Shown piece by piece: positions 35,714 through 48,013 of a stretch of DNA of 64,000 nucleotides; the stretch's first letter is position 1, and each line of letters begins with the position of its first letter. Made by a program: the position numbers and the translations under genes. The DNA comes from Ophioceras dolichostomum (Eukaryota; Ascomycota; Sordariomycetes; Magnaporthales; Ophioceraceae): NCBI GenBank assembly GCA_003049485.1, contig PYST01000039.1:117641-181640 (forward strand), read 5' to 3'. The notes under the pieces were generated by a model. It saw only the letters and a program-made list of their open reading frames with translations, was not told the origin of the DNA and searched no databases.

Positions 35714-38355
35714 TTAGAACCGATTGCTCGCGGCCCAAATGCTCGCCGACGCCGACGCGGCCCACTCGCTCTCCTCGTAGGGCGGAGTGGGCCACTTGTA
35801 CTCGGCCGCCTTCTTGCTCAGGTTCAGCGGTTTGGGCGTGACGGCCTCGTGGCCGTCGCCGAAGAGCACGGAGCTGCCGTTGGCCGAGGGCGACGGCGTC
35901 GGGTACGGGTTGTACGTCGTTGGGTTGTTGCCGTTGCCGTGGTGGTGGTTGCCGGCCACGACGCTGCTGATGCCGATGTTGCTGGCCGACTGGCGGAGGC
36001 GGTTGTTGTTGGCGGGAGTGGTGGCGGCGGTCACGGTAGTAGTAGTGGTGTCCTTCTCGAGGCGCCGCATGGCCTTGCGCGTCGACGAGAGGACCTCGTC
36101 CAGCAGCTCGTCTTCCTCGTCGGGGGCGTCGTACTGGTGCACGCCGTGCTGGCCCGCCTGGGCCCGCCTGGTGCGGCTGGAGATGGGCCCTCCGGCACCA
36201 CCGGCTCCGCGAGCGGCGTGCATCAGGTTGTCGACCGACCGGGGCTGGTGGTGAGGAAGCGAGTGGTGCCTCTTGAGCGTGGTGGCCGCGGCTGAGACGT
36301 GGTGAGCAGGGACTGGGGGAGGCGCTTCGGCGTTGCCTTGTGGCGGGATCCATGTCGTCGATGTTGTGGTCGTGTCCTTCGGCGGGGCAGCCGGGGGCTG
36401 TCCCTGCTGGTCGATGACCATCGATGACCGGTTGCTGGCCCAGGGCCCGCATCCAGCCTGCGCCTCGACATCGTCGTAGGTCGGCGATATCGGGGTCTGG
36501 TGGCGGCCCGAGAACCGGCGAGCCCGCTTCCGCAGGTGCGAGAAGAAGCTCTCCTTGTGGCCGCTCGGCGGCGACGCGAGGCCCGTGTTCCCGTTCAGCG
36601 CCCGTTCAGCTTGTTGCCTATGAATCTCGGCGTAGTGGTTTGTGCTGGAGGCCACAGACAATTGACGGCCAATCTTCTTCGAGGTCTTCTCCTCGGGCTG
36701 GTTCTGATTCCTTGCCGCACCATTGGCGTATGCGTCGTTGTACGATGGTGCCCGACTGCTGGCCTGAGCCGTAACAGCGTCAGATAGCGGAGAGATTGGC
36801 CTGATCGTGGGTAGAATGGGCATGGGCGCCACATTCGATGGCCCGTTTGTCCAGGTTGTCCTCTTGCCGGCCGCGGCCTTGGCTTTTGGTTGTATCACCT
36901 CCGATGTCGTATGAACCGGCGCCGGTCTTGGGGCCACGACGACAACGGGAAGATCTTTGGCTACAGGCGGAGGAGCAGCGTTCTCATTGCTCTCCGTGCG
37001 GCTGATGAGCGATTTCCTGAACCATGAAGGCTTAGACGACGTGGGCGTGGAGGTGGCCGAGTCCTTCGATCCACGACCGGTCAGATCCGATTGCTTGCGT
37101 CCCAGAATCCTCGACGCCGATGACTTGGGCCTCAACGGGTCGACAGCATCGGAGAAGTACTCGTGAGCCAATGCCTGCGTCGATGTAGGACGGCTCTTTG
37201 GGTCCCACATCAAACACCAGGTGACGAATTGGGCCAGGGACGACGGCCATTGTGGCGCCTGGAGAATCGTCTCCATGGCGTGGGGCGCCATCTTGGGGAA
37301 CGAAAAGCCCAGCTTCCCTGCCAATCGAGTGCCTTCCCTCCAGTCGCCACCACCGACACGGCCGCCAGATTTGTTGTACCAATTGCCCGGACTGCCCATG
37401 ATCTCGCATACCCTCCATACTTGGTCGACCTCGTTACCGCCAGGGAACAACGGCTTCAGTGTGGCAACCTCAACAGCCATGGCCCCGACGGCCCAGATGT
37501 CGACCGGAGCCGAATATTCGCCTGCACGTAGCAGGACTTCTGGGGCCCTGTACCATCTTGTCGACACGTAGGTCGTGTACGGAAGCTTCGAGTGCGTTTC
37601 GCGGGCGAGCCCGAAGTCGGCAATCTTGACGATGTACGTCTGTGACGAAGGGGGCGTCACCATGGCCGAGTATCTCCTGAAAGAATTCGTCGAGTCCTGG
37701 TGGCCGGATGTCGAGACGAGGATGTTCTCCGGCTTGATATCTCGGTGGAAGAAGCTGTGGGCGTGGATGTGCTCCAATCCCTGCATGATCTGGAACAGGA
37801 TGCTCTTTACGCTAGCGTTGTCGAGACACTTGTGTTCCCTGGCCTTCATCAGCTGGTACAGGTTGCCCTCCATGTACTCCATGCAAATGTGCAGCTTCTT
37901 GCTGAAGGGGTCGAGGAAGATGTCGAGAGCCGGGACGAGGTGGCTGTGGGCGGGTAGGGTTCGAAGAAAGACCACTTCGCGTAGTTCGAGGCAGGGCGTG
38001 AACGATTCGAACGTCTTCTTCATGGTTTTGATCGCAACCTGTGCAATGACGGACCTCTCTGTCAGCACTGGCGGGCACTGATGACGGTTCACGGTCGACA
38101 CCAACTCTTCGGGTCGAATTGAGTTTTGCCTTCATCAACCTTGAAGTCAATTCGCGAATCTGCACGGGCACTTACCACAGTTCCACGGCGAGCCACACTA
38201 GCTCCCGCTGTGCGTACTCTCGCGAGAACCACACTGCCGAAGCTCCCATCGCCAATCTCCTTCAACACTTCGAACCTATCTTCTAGTGCCAAGACATTGG
38301 GTAATGGGTGCCCTGAAGAACCCGACCGGTGGGTCAGGTCGTGTGTGACCGTCAT
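35714..38355 (-). CDS. IME2: Ime2/RCK-family serine/threonine protein kinase
   Basis: Two supported exons: 38355-38176 and 38038-35714 (intron GTAAGT to CACAG, 137 nt), giving 834 residues from the ATG at 38355. Kinase elements in order: glycine loop GDGSFGSVV; VAIK with K64; catalytic HRDIKPEN (H158-R159-D160); an insert of about 25 residues before DFG (D201-F202-G203), seen in Ime2-type kinases; activation loop T215-T216-Y217 in TTYVSTRWYRAPE; and WAVGAMAVEVATLKPLFPG. The long C-terminal tail is low complexity and probably disordered. Family members control meiosis, sexual development and nutrient responses in fungi, and phosphorylation of the TxY motif is expected. A probable further 5' exon joins in frame upstream through a 66-nt intron (38482-38417, GTGAGT, GCTGAC branch, CCAG), but its frame has no ATG, so the true N-terminus is uncertain. 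Confidence 0.92.
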
Positions 38356-41300
38356 TTTCGAAGTGGAAGTGAAGCTCGGATCCAAGACGGTCGCGTTCTC
38401 TGGCGACGAGGAGCGACTGGTCTTGCCACCAGGCCGTCAGCGTCGACCCAATGCCAATTGAGGCCACGACTGGACGACTCACTTGGATCCCGGGCGGGAG
38501 AGAGAGCTCTTGTCGAAAGAGCCGCCTGCAGTTATGGGGGCATTCAGATGCGTTTTGGGCGGTGTAGGGGCAGGAACTATCGACGCAAGGGTGGGTTGAC
38601 AACGAACGGTGTCTGTCGATGTTTCGTCTACGTGGTTTGCAGCTGGCGTCGTCTGCAGGTGGTAGGTATCCAAAAGAGCGGCTCGACCCAGGTTTCTAAC
38701 GTTTGCAGGTTCCCGACGTTCGAGGTTGGGGAAAGGAGAAAAACGAAAGTATGAGACGAGGAAACAATATGTGAAAGGAGAGAGAGAGGATTCTCCGACT
38801 CGATAAAACTGCTGGGTGATTAGGGGAGGAGAAAACAAAAGGGTGCAGCGACAGGGGCTCAAGATCCAATGTATCGGGAGGCGGGTCCCGTCAGGCTTCT
38901 CCGGAACTGACACAGAAGCTTCCTTCGGTCATCTGGGTCCTGTTCTTCGCAGGCCCCGGCAAGCGGAATGATGAGAGGCAAAAGATGGCGATATTGCTGT
39001 AGCGAGGGAATGAATGGGTTCGTCTTGGCTTCTGGGAGCGGGCGGAGGCTCACACGACTCGCAGTAAAGTACCGTGCAAGATTCCGGTCTAAGAGAAGCC
39101 GTCCGCAGACGATGTAGAAGCAGCACCAGCGAGGATGCGGATGCTGTGGGTGCAGGAGTGGGAATTGCTGGTGCTGGGACAAGAAGCACCGTCGTTCATC
39201 AGCGGGGAGCTTCCCTTCTGCCCTTTCTTCCCGTCCTCTTGTCTGGTTGTTGCGTTTTGCATGCGTACGGTACGGCAGTGGTCGCACGACGAGGAAGAGG
39301 AAGCAAGGACACTGGTGTGAGAATGCAAAAGCCCCGTTACTAACACAGCTACAACATGGGCCCGTCGTCTTTCCTGCTTGGTCCGGCGGTCCAGTCGTGT
39401 GAGTTTGCGTGAGGGCGGCGGCGGCGGGCTGGCAAATCTGCCACAGTCCAGCAAATGTGCCCCGTCCTTAGCATGAACGAATGGTGCTGGGGTGGGTCGA
39501 GAAGACGGATAGGGGGCCCAATCTCGCTAAAAGGGAGTCGGGGTCTCAATTTGCGCCAGCGACCAGGGTTGACGAAGAGGCAGGAACAGAAAAAAAAAAG
39601 GAAAAAAAGAGGTCCGAAAAAATAAAGATGATAGCCTCAGGATCTGCTGATAAAATCGATGTGTTTTTCTTTCCTTCCTTCTCTTTTCTGACCGACTGTG
39701 TGACTCTCTGGCGAGGTCCGGTAACAGCGAGAAAACCAAGTCAACCCATCCCGTTCGGAAAGGCGGAAGCGGCCTTTGAGCTCTCTTGCTGCTTCGTTTG
39801 GACTGGATCCCCCGACTTGTCCGTTTATGCCAGCGAAACGAGGGCTCGGAAAAAATGGGGGTGTCTTGTCGTCGAGGAGATCACAGCGGGCGAGAGGACG
39901 ATTGGGCAGTTCTATTGTACACAGAAATGTGCAGGCATAAAAATGAGAGACCTGGACCACCAGGACGACGGACTGGCGGATGGACCGTGGGAGAAGCACC
40001 GGCAGCAAGAGCAGCACCAGCACCAGCAGCCTGTTGTTGTTGTTGTCGATGCCAACGCAGCAAAACGCAGAAGACGCCCGTATAATAGTGGGGAGCGACG
40101 AGGGTTCCTATTCGACGCGCCAGAGAAGTTTCAATGGGTCCTGCTTCCAGGTACTGGTTGACAACACGCGACGCAACGGTGGAGGTCCTGCTGGGAACCA
40201 GGGCTTGAAAAGGAAGAGCCAGGGGTCGACGTGTGTTCTTGGACTTGCAGCTGCTGTGGGGAAACATTGAAATCGAATTTTCTCTCCTCTTCCTGTGTTC
40301 TCACCGGTTCTGTCTGCCCAGGCTCTTGTTTGTTCCCTCTCTATCTATTCTCAGGAGCTCATCAAATGTTCTGTCGTACGAACGTGTGTAGGAGAGTGCT
40401 TCCAATTGAGGCCGACCGGCAAGCATGACTGGTGAAGAAGGATAAAAGGAGAGGGTGGGCGCATGAACTTGCTCCGTCCTTCCTTTTGATGAGTGTTGCA
40501 ACACCAATAGCAAGTGGGTGTTAATTTGCCGCGAGACGGATCTCTCGGTCGCTCACATCATCGCAAAATAGCACAGCAGCTCTCCTGCTTGCTCTTCGTC
40601 CGCGGGCTGGCTGCCAATTCCCCTCTTTTGGGATTGGTTTTGAGGCCCATGCGCAAAGCCAGAGGGGAACGAAAAAAAAGGGGTTGACGCAAGGGCCATC
40701 ACATTTTCGACCGCATTTTGTCTCTGCAGACGGCAAACCAAACAGCCCGCGAACGACGCCGGGCCAAGCCAAACTCGATGGTGCCGGGGGGGCTGAATGG
40801 AGGGAGCTTCCCGGGCACGCACCCCTTGCTTTCCATCACTTGCCTCGATGCGTGTTGGTGCGCGGTGGATCGAGAAGCTAGCGGCCGTTCCAAAAAGCGG
40901 AAAGGGAACTGGGAAAGAGAGTGTGTGCACCGAGATGTGTGCCGGAGGAGGGTGAGCTTTCATGCTCGGGTGGGGATGGAGGGAACAGGTGTGACGAGGT
41001 ACATCGCTGTCAGGTACCGTTTTCGATTCAGGTACCCGTGTTTGCTCGTCCCAGCGACCCAGCGGTGTGTATCGCAGAGTGGATGCAGGTCCAGACACGC
41101 AAGTAGATTGCTGTCCAGTCACGTACCAGACGCGTACATGAAACACGACTCTCCGCAGCTGGAGGAGCCGGAGGCTGTATATTCTGGAAGCAGAATCAAA
41201 GTTGCAGGCGGCAGTTCCCTTCCTTTTTCCCTGGCAGCCATTTCTGATTTCCCGCAGCCAGCCAGATGCCGGCCGCAGCCCGCTGTGAATGCCAATGAAT

Positions 41301-44300
41301 TCATTCCCCTAGGTCAGCATGCTTCTTCTTTTTTTTATTTTCTCTCTCTCCGTCCTTTTCCCTCACGGCGTCGTCCTGAAGCGCACCGGTTCACTTAAGC
41401 TTAGGTCGTCGTTTTGCTCTGTTCGCGATGGTCCGAAGGATTGGCGCCACGATCGTTCCCAAGCTTGCAGGTGACATGTGCAGGTACCCTTCCTATTTCG
41501 TCCAAAATTTCTCATCCTTCCTCCATCTCTGCTCTCAGCGCGCTGCACGAGGGCTTGGACGTGATTCCGAAAACGGTGTGGCGAGGTGCTGGTGAGAGCG
41601 ACTTCTTGGCCATCCTGGGAGACTTCGTCACTTCGTCCAAGCACAGCCTAATACGGGACTAAGTGAGGTAGATTGGTTACTAGTCGAGGCGCCGATTTGA
41701 ACAGGATTGGATGGGTGAGTGCGTCCACAGTTCTTCTGCACATAAGACCAAAGGAGCAGAGAAAGCCGTCTAGATCACGGAGCACAAGAATGCAAAGCTG
41801 CGAAGGGAGCTGCATCCATGTCAGACACCCATCCACATCCACCATCCAACCTTCGTGTGGTGGTGACGGCGAATGCCACCCCCAATGTGACATTTTGGGA
41901 GTTTTCAGAGTCAAAGACAACCGAACAGGTTGGGGGCCAAGCATCCTTGACATCGGGGAACAACAAGGAAGCCCTCCAGTTATCTGCCGTGCCGTCCACT
42001 GAAAAGACATCCTGCCATTTCCGGGTGACTCGTCACAGTTCCAGAGCAATCCTCACCGAGAAAGGCCTTAAATCTCAGAAGTGACCAGCAGCTCCGAGGC
42101 ATGGGATGGATGGATGAGATCGAAGCAAAGAAGCAAAGATTGCGGGCATCCCTTCTCTCTGATGCTGATGCGTACCAATCAAGGAAACCAAAAGCCAACA
42201 GTGGACGGTCTAGACAACGGGTCAAGATCCTTTGCAACAAGTGCCTTCCTAGGGCTCTTCACTCATTCGCTGCTCTGAGATAACGTTCGTTCACACAAAG
42301 TTTATGCACTGCCAGGGGCACTCAGGGGAGGGGTCCTCCGTGCATCTACCTGTACCTGTACCTGCTTACCCCTGCTTTCACCTTAACGTTATTACAAAGT
42401 ATAGAGATCCTCACCGCTAACACTCAAGGTTTATCACTAGCAATATGCGTTTCGCCACTTACATACACCCAGCTGCTAGCCCCAAACGTCCCGAAATACA
42501 ATAGCACCTTGAAGCTAGTGGCGCACTGCATGCAGCCATGCACCCAGAGTTGCCCACGCTCAAACCCAGGATATGCCATCCCTTGTTCTTAGGTTCACTG
42601 CTATGCACACGACCCCCTGGCCCATCAAGCCCAGGTGAACGCGGACTGAGGGGGAAAGCCTTCCAGAAAAGATACCTTTCCCACGTTTGGCTAGCGTACC
42701 GTCACATTTCGGGGAGGTTTTAAGTTTCTTCCCCGGTGTTCATGTGATGTCGGGTGCCCAAGCTCTTTTACCCGATCGATCTTGACCTCCCTTTCATGAT
42801 GTGCGCCATTACAGCCTACCGTCCGAGCCATCTTCAAGGCTGAGACTTGGGCTGTCAACCCCGAACCCACGGATCGATGGCGTCTTGGTTGGTTCCCCAA
42901 GGTGAGTGAGGTTGGTATGGAAAGGACAAGTTCGTGTTCAAAGTCAAGAACCTGCTCGTGTGGTAAGTTACGCGTTAAGTTGTTCAACCGCGAGTTATGA
43001 GTTCACCTATCTTGCGTCCCTGCGGTGAATTGTCTCTCCAAGCAGGACTAGGCTCATTCGTTGAATGGGACCGGACTTGAGTTTCGTCGTTTCTGTCGAA
43101 ATCTCTTGCTTTCTCTCCTTGTCGACTTTAGCGAAGACGTCTCCCTCGCGCTATTCTACTGCTGCACATCTTCCCGATTAGTAGCGCTCAAGCAGTTCTT
43201 GGGCCATCACGACTTTCTGGCGGAGGACGAAGGACTGCTGTTTGGCTAGCATTATCGTGCCTTCTGGAGCCTTCATACTACCAGTTTCCATCACCATCAA
43301 ACCGGTGTTGTTAGGATCAATGGATGATCGAACTGACGGGATTCATCAGAACATCGATATCATCACTCGAGATTGAGCGAGTGATTGAACGGCCTGCCCG
43401 TGAGCTGTTCACCCATCTACCTACTTCTACCTAGCTTGAGTTAGGAAGCCACGCCGTAAAGATGACGGCCATGGGCGGAAGCCTTTGGCTTGGATGCTGC
43501 TCTCTGCCAGTGATTCACATCTCCTTGTGTTGTAACGCTAGAGCCGGCCCAAGATAAAAGAAGTAGGTGAGGTAGGTCGCGGCTTTCTCTAGTACACCTC
43601 CAGCGCATCCCAAAGCACCTTCGTATCTCTTATCAGACAGAACAACGGGAGGTCTTCGCGAGGTTCCCGGAGAGACTTCTGCCGGAAGGGAAGCCCCATA
43701 TGGGCCGGCTTTGTGTGACCCCCAGCTAGCCCGACGCCGTTCCTTCCCGCTCCCGTACCGCGGTTGCCTGATCTCGGTGAAGTCCATACCTTATCTACGG
43801 TCGGAAGGTTGGCAGTGGCTTCCTTCCGTTCTGACAACGGCTCCGTGCACTGAACTCCAATATCTTGCCTCCCGTCGCTCTTCAAACAGCGTGGCCTAAA
43901 GCCAGCCGGAGCTCTGTTGCAACTACCATTCCTCTGCGCGGCGGCCTCTGGACAGTCCAGCCTATCCTTCGATATCAATAATCCACCAGCGTCATTCTGC
44001 TGATACCGTTCAAAAGCCGACCAAGGCCGACCCAAACAAGAAACCTCTGGTAAGTCAACGACTCAACTTCTTCGCTTCCAGAAATACGACGGCACCGGCT
44101 TCTCCCGCTACCAGCCCTCTCTCCCACCAACCCAGATTCGGCAGACAGAAATCTCCTCTTGCGCCTCTTCCAAAAGTCTCGAGCTCCACCTCCGGCAGCA
44201 GAGTGATGGCAAGACTTGCGTGACAAAGAGGGCTTGTTACCTCGTGAAGCTACAAGATTGACAACTCGCTGCCTATTCCAGCCCATGTGCTGCTGCCCGC

Positions 44301-44522
44301 CTCCTATTTCGTCTCCCCTCTCGCCTTCATTTTGCGGTCCATCGGCGCGGCAAGCAAGCCATCTGTCGCCAACAAGTTCTGACCTGCTATGAAAGTCTGC
44401 TGGGTCGGTATCAATTCAGAATCTCCAGTCTCTGAGTGCTGCTAATCTTCGTTCCACAAGCAGCCTCGGCATATCTCGTGCTTATCGTGAACTTTGCCCA
44501 CAGCTGGTCGTCTACCGCCACG
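38356..44522. other. Large divergent intergenic region, 6.2 kb
   Basis: Separates the divergent IME2-type kinase and Stc1-domain gene. The first few hundred bases hold the putative extra kinase exon and leader. ORFs of about 226 codons on the plus strand (39481-40161 and near 40718-41398) have no motifs, overlap ORFs on the other strand and carry homopolymer-type composition, so I do not call them genes. CAG/CTG-rich sequence lies near 40005-40045. Such long promoters are common for developmental kinases, but no specific site is demonstrable here. Confidence 0.5.
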
Positions 44523-45697
44523 ATGGCCTCAAACAAATCTCAACAGGCCGGTTCGGCCAAGTAAGTGATGGCCCGTCTGTCGTCCCTAGGTGTGCAAGCA
44601 TGCAAAACTAAACGCCTTTCTTACACTATCGTGTCCAGCCCGTTCATCAGCGACCAGGACAAGTAAGGCAGAATCTCCCCGCTCCTTAGGTACGATGAAT
44701 CACTACTCACTATTACAACAGGATCTTCTGCACCAGAGGACGGCACTACTGCTCCCGGGCCGAGTTCTCGAAGACCCAGTTGGCGCGGTACAATCCCAGC
44801 CTACCGGCCTACAAGATGCACTCAGTCGGAATTTCTTGCCGACAACACTCGGGCGAGCCAGTGACGGAAATTCGGTGCCAAGGACCTTGCGGCCACGTCC
44901 TGCCTCTCACTAAATTCTCTGGGGCCTCGAAGAAGGCTGGAGGCAGAAAGGTGCGTTCCCCCTCATTTCTTTAGGAGGATTGCTGCGTGGAAACTTATGT
45001 CCGACTTGCATGGCAGTGGTGCTTGGACTGCACCGACTGGCAAGTGAGCCAGGAGTACGGCGTCGCCATCTTCGCCGCGCCAGGAATGCGTACCGACGGC
45101 GTCAAAGAGAAGCTCCACGCACTCCCAGGCTTTTCCGATTCGCACGCCTTCCCGCTGGGCCGTCACGATGACGATGACGATGATGACAATACGCTTCCAG
45201 CGGTAAGCTTCTCTCGTCTTCTCTCACTATTCATCCGCAGTATGGTGGGGCCTGACATGCTCACAAATGCAAAACCGGAGGCCAACCAGTCCAACCAGTC
45301 CAACAGCACCCCAAGCCTCGCACGTCTGAAGAACGCGAACGCCGGCGACAGTCTTCCGGCCCAGGCCTCGACGGAGAAGGTCGCCGGTTGGCTTGCTGAC
45401 GGAGGCACATCCAACATTGGCAGGAGCACGCCCAGCACCCCGGCAGACACACAGAGCGTCTCGACGCGCACCTCGACACAAACCCAGACCGTTATATCTG
45501 AGGATGCCAGCAGCCGGGACCGGTTCAACGTGTGGGGTCCCCACGGAGAGCGTGGTGTTCGCGCGTTCGCCCGAACCAACGACACCGCGACGGAGTCTAT
45601 CATTGCTACGACGACCACGACCGAAAAGACCAGGTCCAACGGCAAATGGGCGGATGTTGTAAGCAGAAGACCCCTCCCTTCTTTGAATGCGATTTGA
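44523..45697 (+). CDS. Stc1-domain protein (LIM-like zinc finger)
   Basis: Four exons: 44523-44560, 44639-44662 (only 24 nt), 44722-44950 and 45017-45697, giving 323 residues with every junction in phase. The domain spans about residues 22-105 and shows the paired ligands of the Stc1 tandem zinc finger: C24/C31, C60-x2-H63 (CRQH), C73-x3-C77 (CQGPC) and C99-x2-C102 (CLDC). It also has the typical phrases EFSKTQL and PLTKFSGASKK. In Schizosaccharomyces pombe, Stc1 links the RNAi effector Ago1 to the CLRC H3K9 methyltransferase complex; the role in filamentous fungi is not established, so function here is inferred from the domain. The rest is Ser/Thr-rich and probably disordered, with an acidic DDDDDDD run near 151. 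The C-terminal boundary is uncertain: a GTAAGC donor at 45661 could start another intron, and a 38-nt GTAAGC...CGCAG segment at 45203-45240 is too short to accept. Confidence 0.85.
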
Positions 45698-48013
45698 GCA
45701 TCACATTCTATGAGCTCCGGACCAGGCCACTAATAATAGTGTATGAAAAGCATCAACGCCGAACCGAACTTCTCGTGCCGGGGTACCTCAAGAGCCGTCA
45801 AGTGGAGGCTTATGACAGCGATGGTTCAGAAGACTACTGCTGATCCGATTTTGGGGTTGAGTGAGCAACGTAAACCTCGCTTCAGGGCAAGGACAGTCGC
45901 TCGTTTTCTCTCTGCGTTGATTCCTGAACAACACGCGTCTTCTTTGGTCTCTTCCCTTATCCCCTTCATATTCCGTCTGCTTTGACTGCGCCCGAGTCTC
46001 CCAAAGAGGTCGATCAGCGACTATATATTTTATCGGGCGTCAGAACTTCCACGCTGCACTTGCTCAGCTGCTTGCTCACGCAGTCCACCTAACGCATCCT
46101 CTTGCCTTTCCCATTGCCCTCCCAAAATTATCTTTGCCCCACAAAATCCTGGACTGCCTCTCTGTTTGCTGAGATCTGCGATGCATTAGGACCTTCTTTA
46201 ATATCATTTGCTTTTACCCGTCTCCTATTTGCGGCCTCGCCCGGCTTCGTAGGTGTGTGGCTGCTAAGCCACATCGAGGACATACCATGGACACAATCTG
46301 ACTGATTTCCTCTCTTTTTTGATGGATGCCTGAGGTAGATAGATGAAGATAGGTCGACAAATATTTGCAGAACGAAGGCTTCTCTCACTTTTTTGCCCGT
46401 AAGGCAGCAGTTAAACAAGGCAGGCAGCACAGTGCTCGGCTCCAGCCCATGCAGAGTCCTTTGTCAACGATGGCGGCGGTAGCGGAGCAGAGGGCTTCAT
46501 CTGCCGGCCCTTCCACGGAGTCCGCGCCTGAAAACCCCGCAGCGTCACCCCCATCTAGCAGGGGATGTTCCTGCTGTCCTCTGTCTCCCAACCCGACGCG
46601 ATCGACAGAAATGGCTTGAGATCAGAAAGCCTTGCCCTTGTTTCTGCAAGCTGGTTTGACTCACTTGCTCCCTTGATGGACAGATGTCAGGCTTGTACTC
46701 GCTATCACCCCGTCGTCTCGCCTGTATAACATGCATATCCCTGCTTGCCAAGTGGTTCTGACGGTTTTGTCATCTGTAAGACAGACTATTGCTGCCCATT
46801 TATTGTTGCATAGCATGAGGTAGCGACACATTGGGCTCAAAAAAAAAGAAGGCAACCATCATAACCACCAAGAAAGAACGAGGAAAGTGACTGGCGATCA
46901 GTGTGAGAAGTCGTGCCCGGCCGAACCGGTCGCGAAGGCAAAAAAAAACACCTGGTTGGCCGGCGTGCGGCTGGAAGAACAGGGTGCATCGTTGTTTCAC
47001 TTGCTGCAGTACTGCGAAGTGTGTTGCTTGCTGCTGTAGCCGGTAGCTCAGCCTTTCCGATGTCTGCTTTGCAGCATGTCTCGGCCAATCCCTAGGTCCC
47101 GCCCACCTCCATCGCGACCGCCTTAGCCTTTTCTTGTGCTAGTTTACTAAAGCAACTTCTTGCGCCCGACTACTGTGTGTGCCACACCCAACCTGCTGGA
47201 TGAGGGAGGAAGGAGGAAGAAGAGGGTGTCTGGCCAAGCATTATCAGCCGTAGGTCGGCCGCCCGCCGCCACCACCACCCTTACGTCCCTTCTATCGCTG
47301 TTGTTTGAGTTGCTGTCGCTGCTGCTGCTGCTGATGCTGCACCCTGTTGCCATTTCTGGCGGCCAACCGGTGCTTGACTGGTTTCTGTTATGTCACCGTC
47401 GTCGCCAATCGCACGAATGAAGGGGCATCCCGGGCGCCACTGCTGCTCGCTGCTTGCCACTAATGCTGAGACTGACTGCCTGCACATACTTGCTGCACGC
47501 TGATGCTGCCGTTGCTGCTGCTGGCGTACGGTGTGCAGGACCTTCGGTCCCGTCCTCCCGTATTCGCCTCTTCCTTGCCCCCTCTTATTGAGGCCGGCCG
47601 TTGTGTTCTCTCGGCCGGGCTGGGATGGCTCTGCGATAGCGAGCTGATATATATAAAGGTGGTAGTAGTGTCGTGGCAGCCTGCCTGCCTCACTCTCTTT
47701 GTGTCTGTTTTCCTCCCGACACCTTCTCTTCTTCTTTCTTCACTTTCTCATTTTGTTGTTTCACTTCTTCATTTCCTATCACTTCATTCTTCTTCCTCCA
47801 ATCGTTCGCATCCCCTTGCTTGAACTTGCGCCATTTTTGTTGGATTTTCGTTGTTACCAAAGACACCTATCTTTTGCCAGTTCAGGCTCCGGCTCTGGAT
47901 CACTGGGACCAAACTGCACCTTCTAAATCGACACTTCTTTTTGGGGCTCAGTTTGGTTCGGCTACCACCACAGAATCTGCACAGCCTTACCTAGCTCCAA
48001 TCGGAATAAACTC
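45698..48013. other. Intergenic region and promoter of the DUF7514 gene
   Basis: About 2.3 kb. Small overlapping ORFs only. The right part carries CTG-rich sequence (47310-47340), a TATA-like element (listed separately) and a T/C-rich leader (47690-47830), as expected for a promoter reading rightward. Confidence 0.55.
47648..47657 (+). promoter_or_regulatory. TATA-like element upstream of the DUF7514 gene
   Basis: TATATATAAA, 357 nt before the ATG at 48014 and followed by a pyrimidine-rich leader. The match to the TATA consensus is good; distance to the true transcription start is unknown. Confidence 0.45.

Noticed and set aside
39481..40161. 226-codon plus-strand ORF in the IME2-Stc1 interval
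   Set aside because: Contains homopolymer-derived Lys and Val runs, overlaps minus-strand ORFs and shows no domain.
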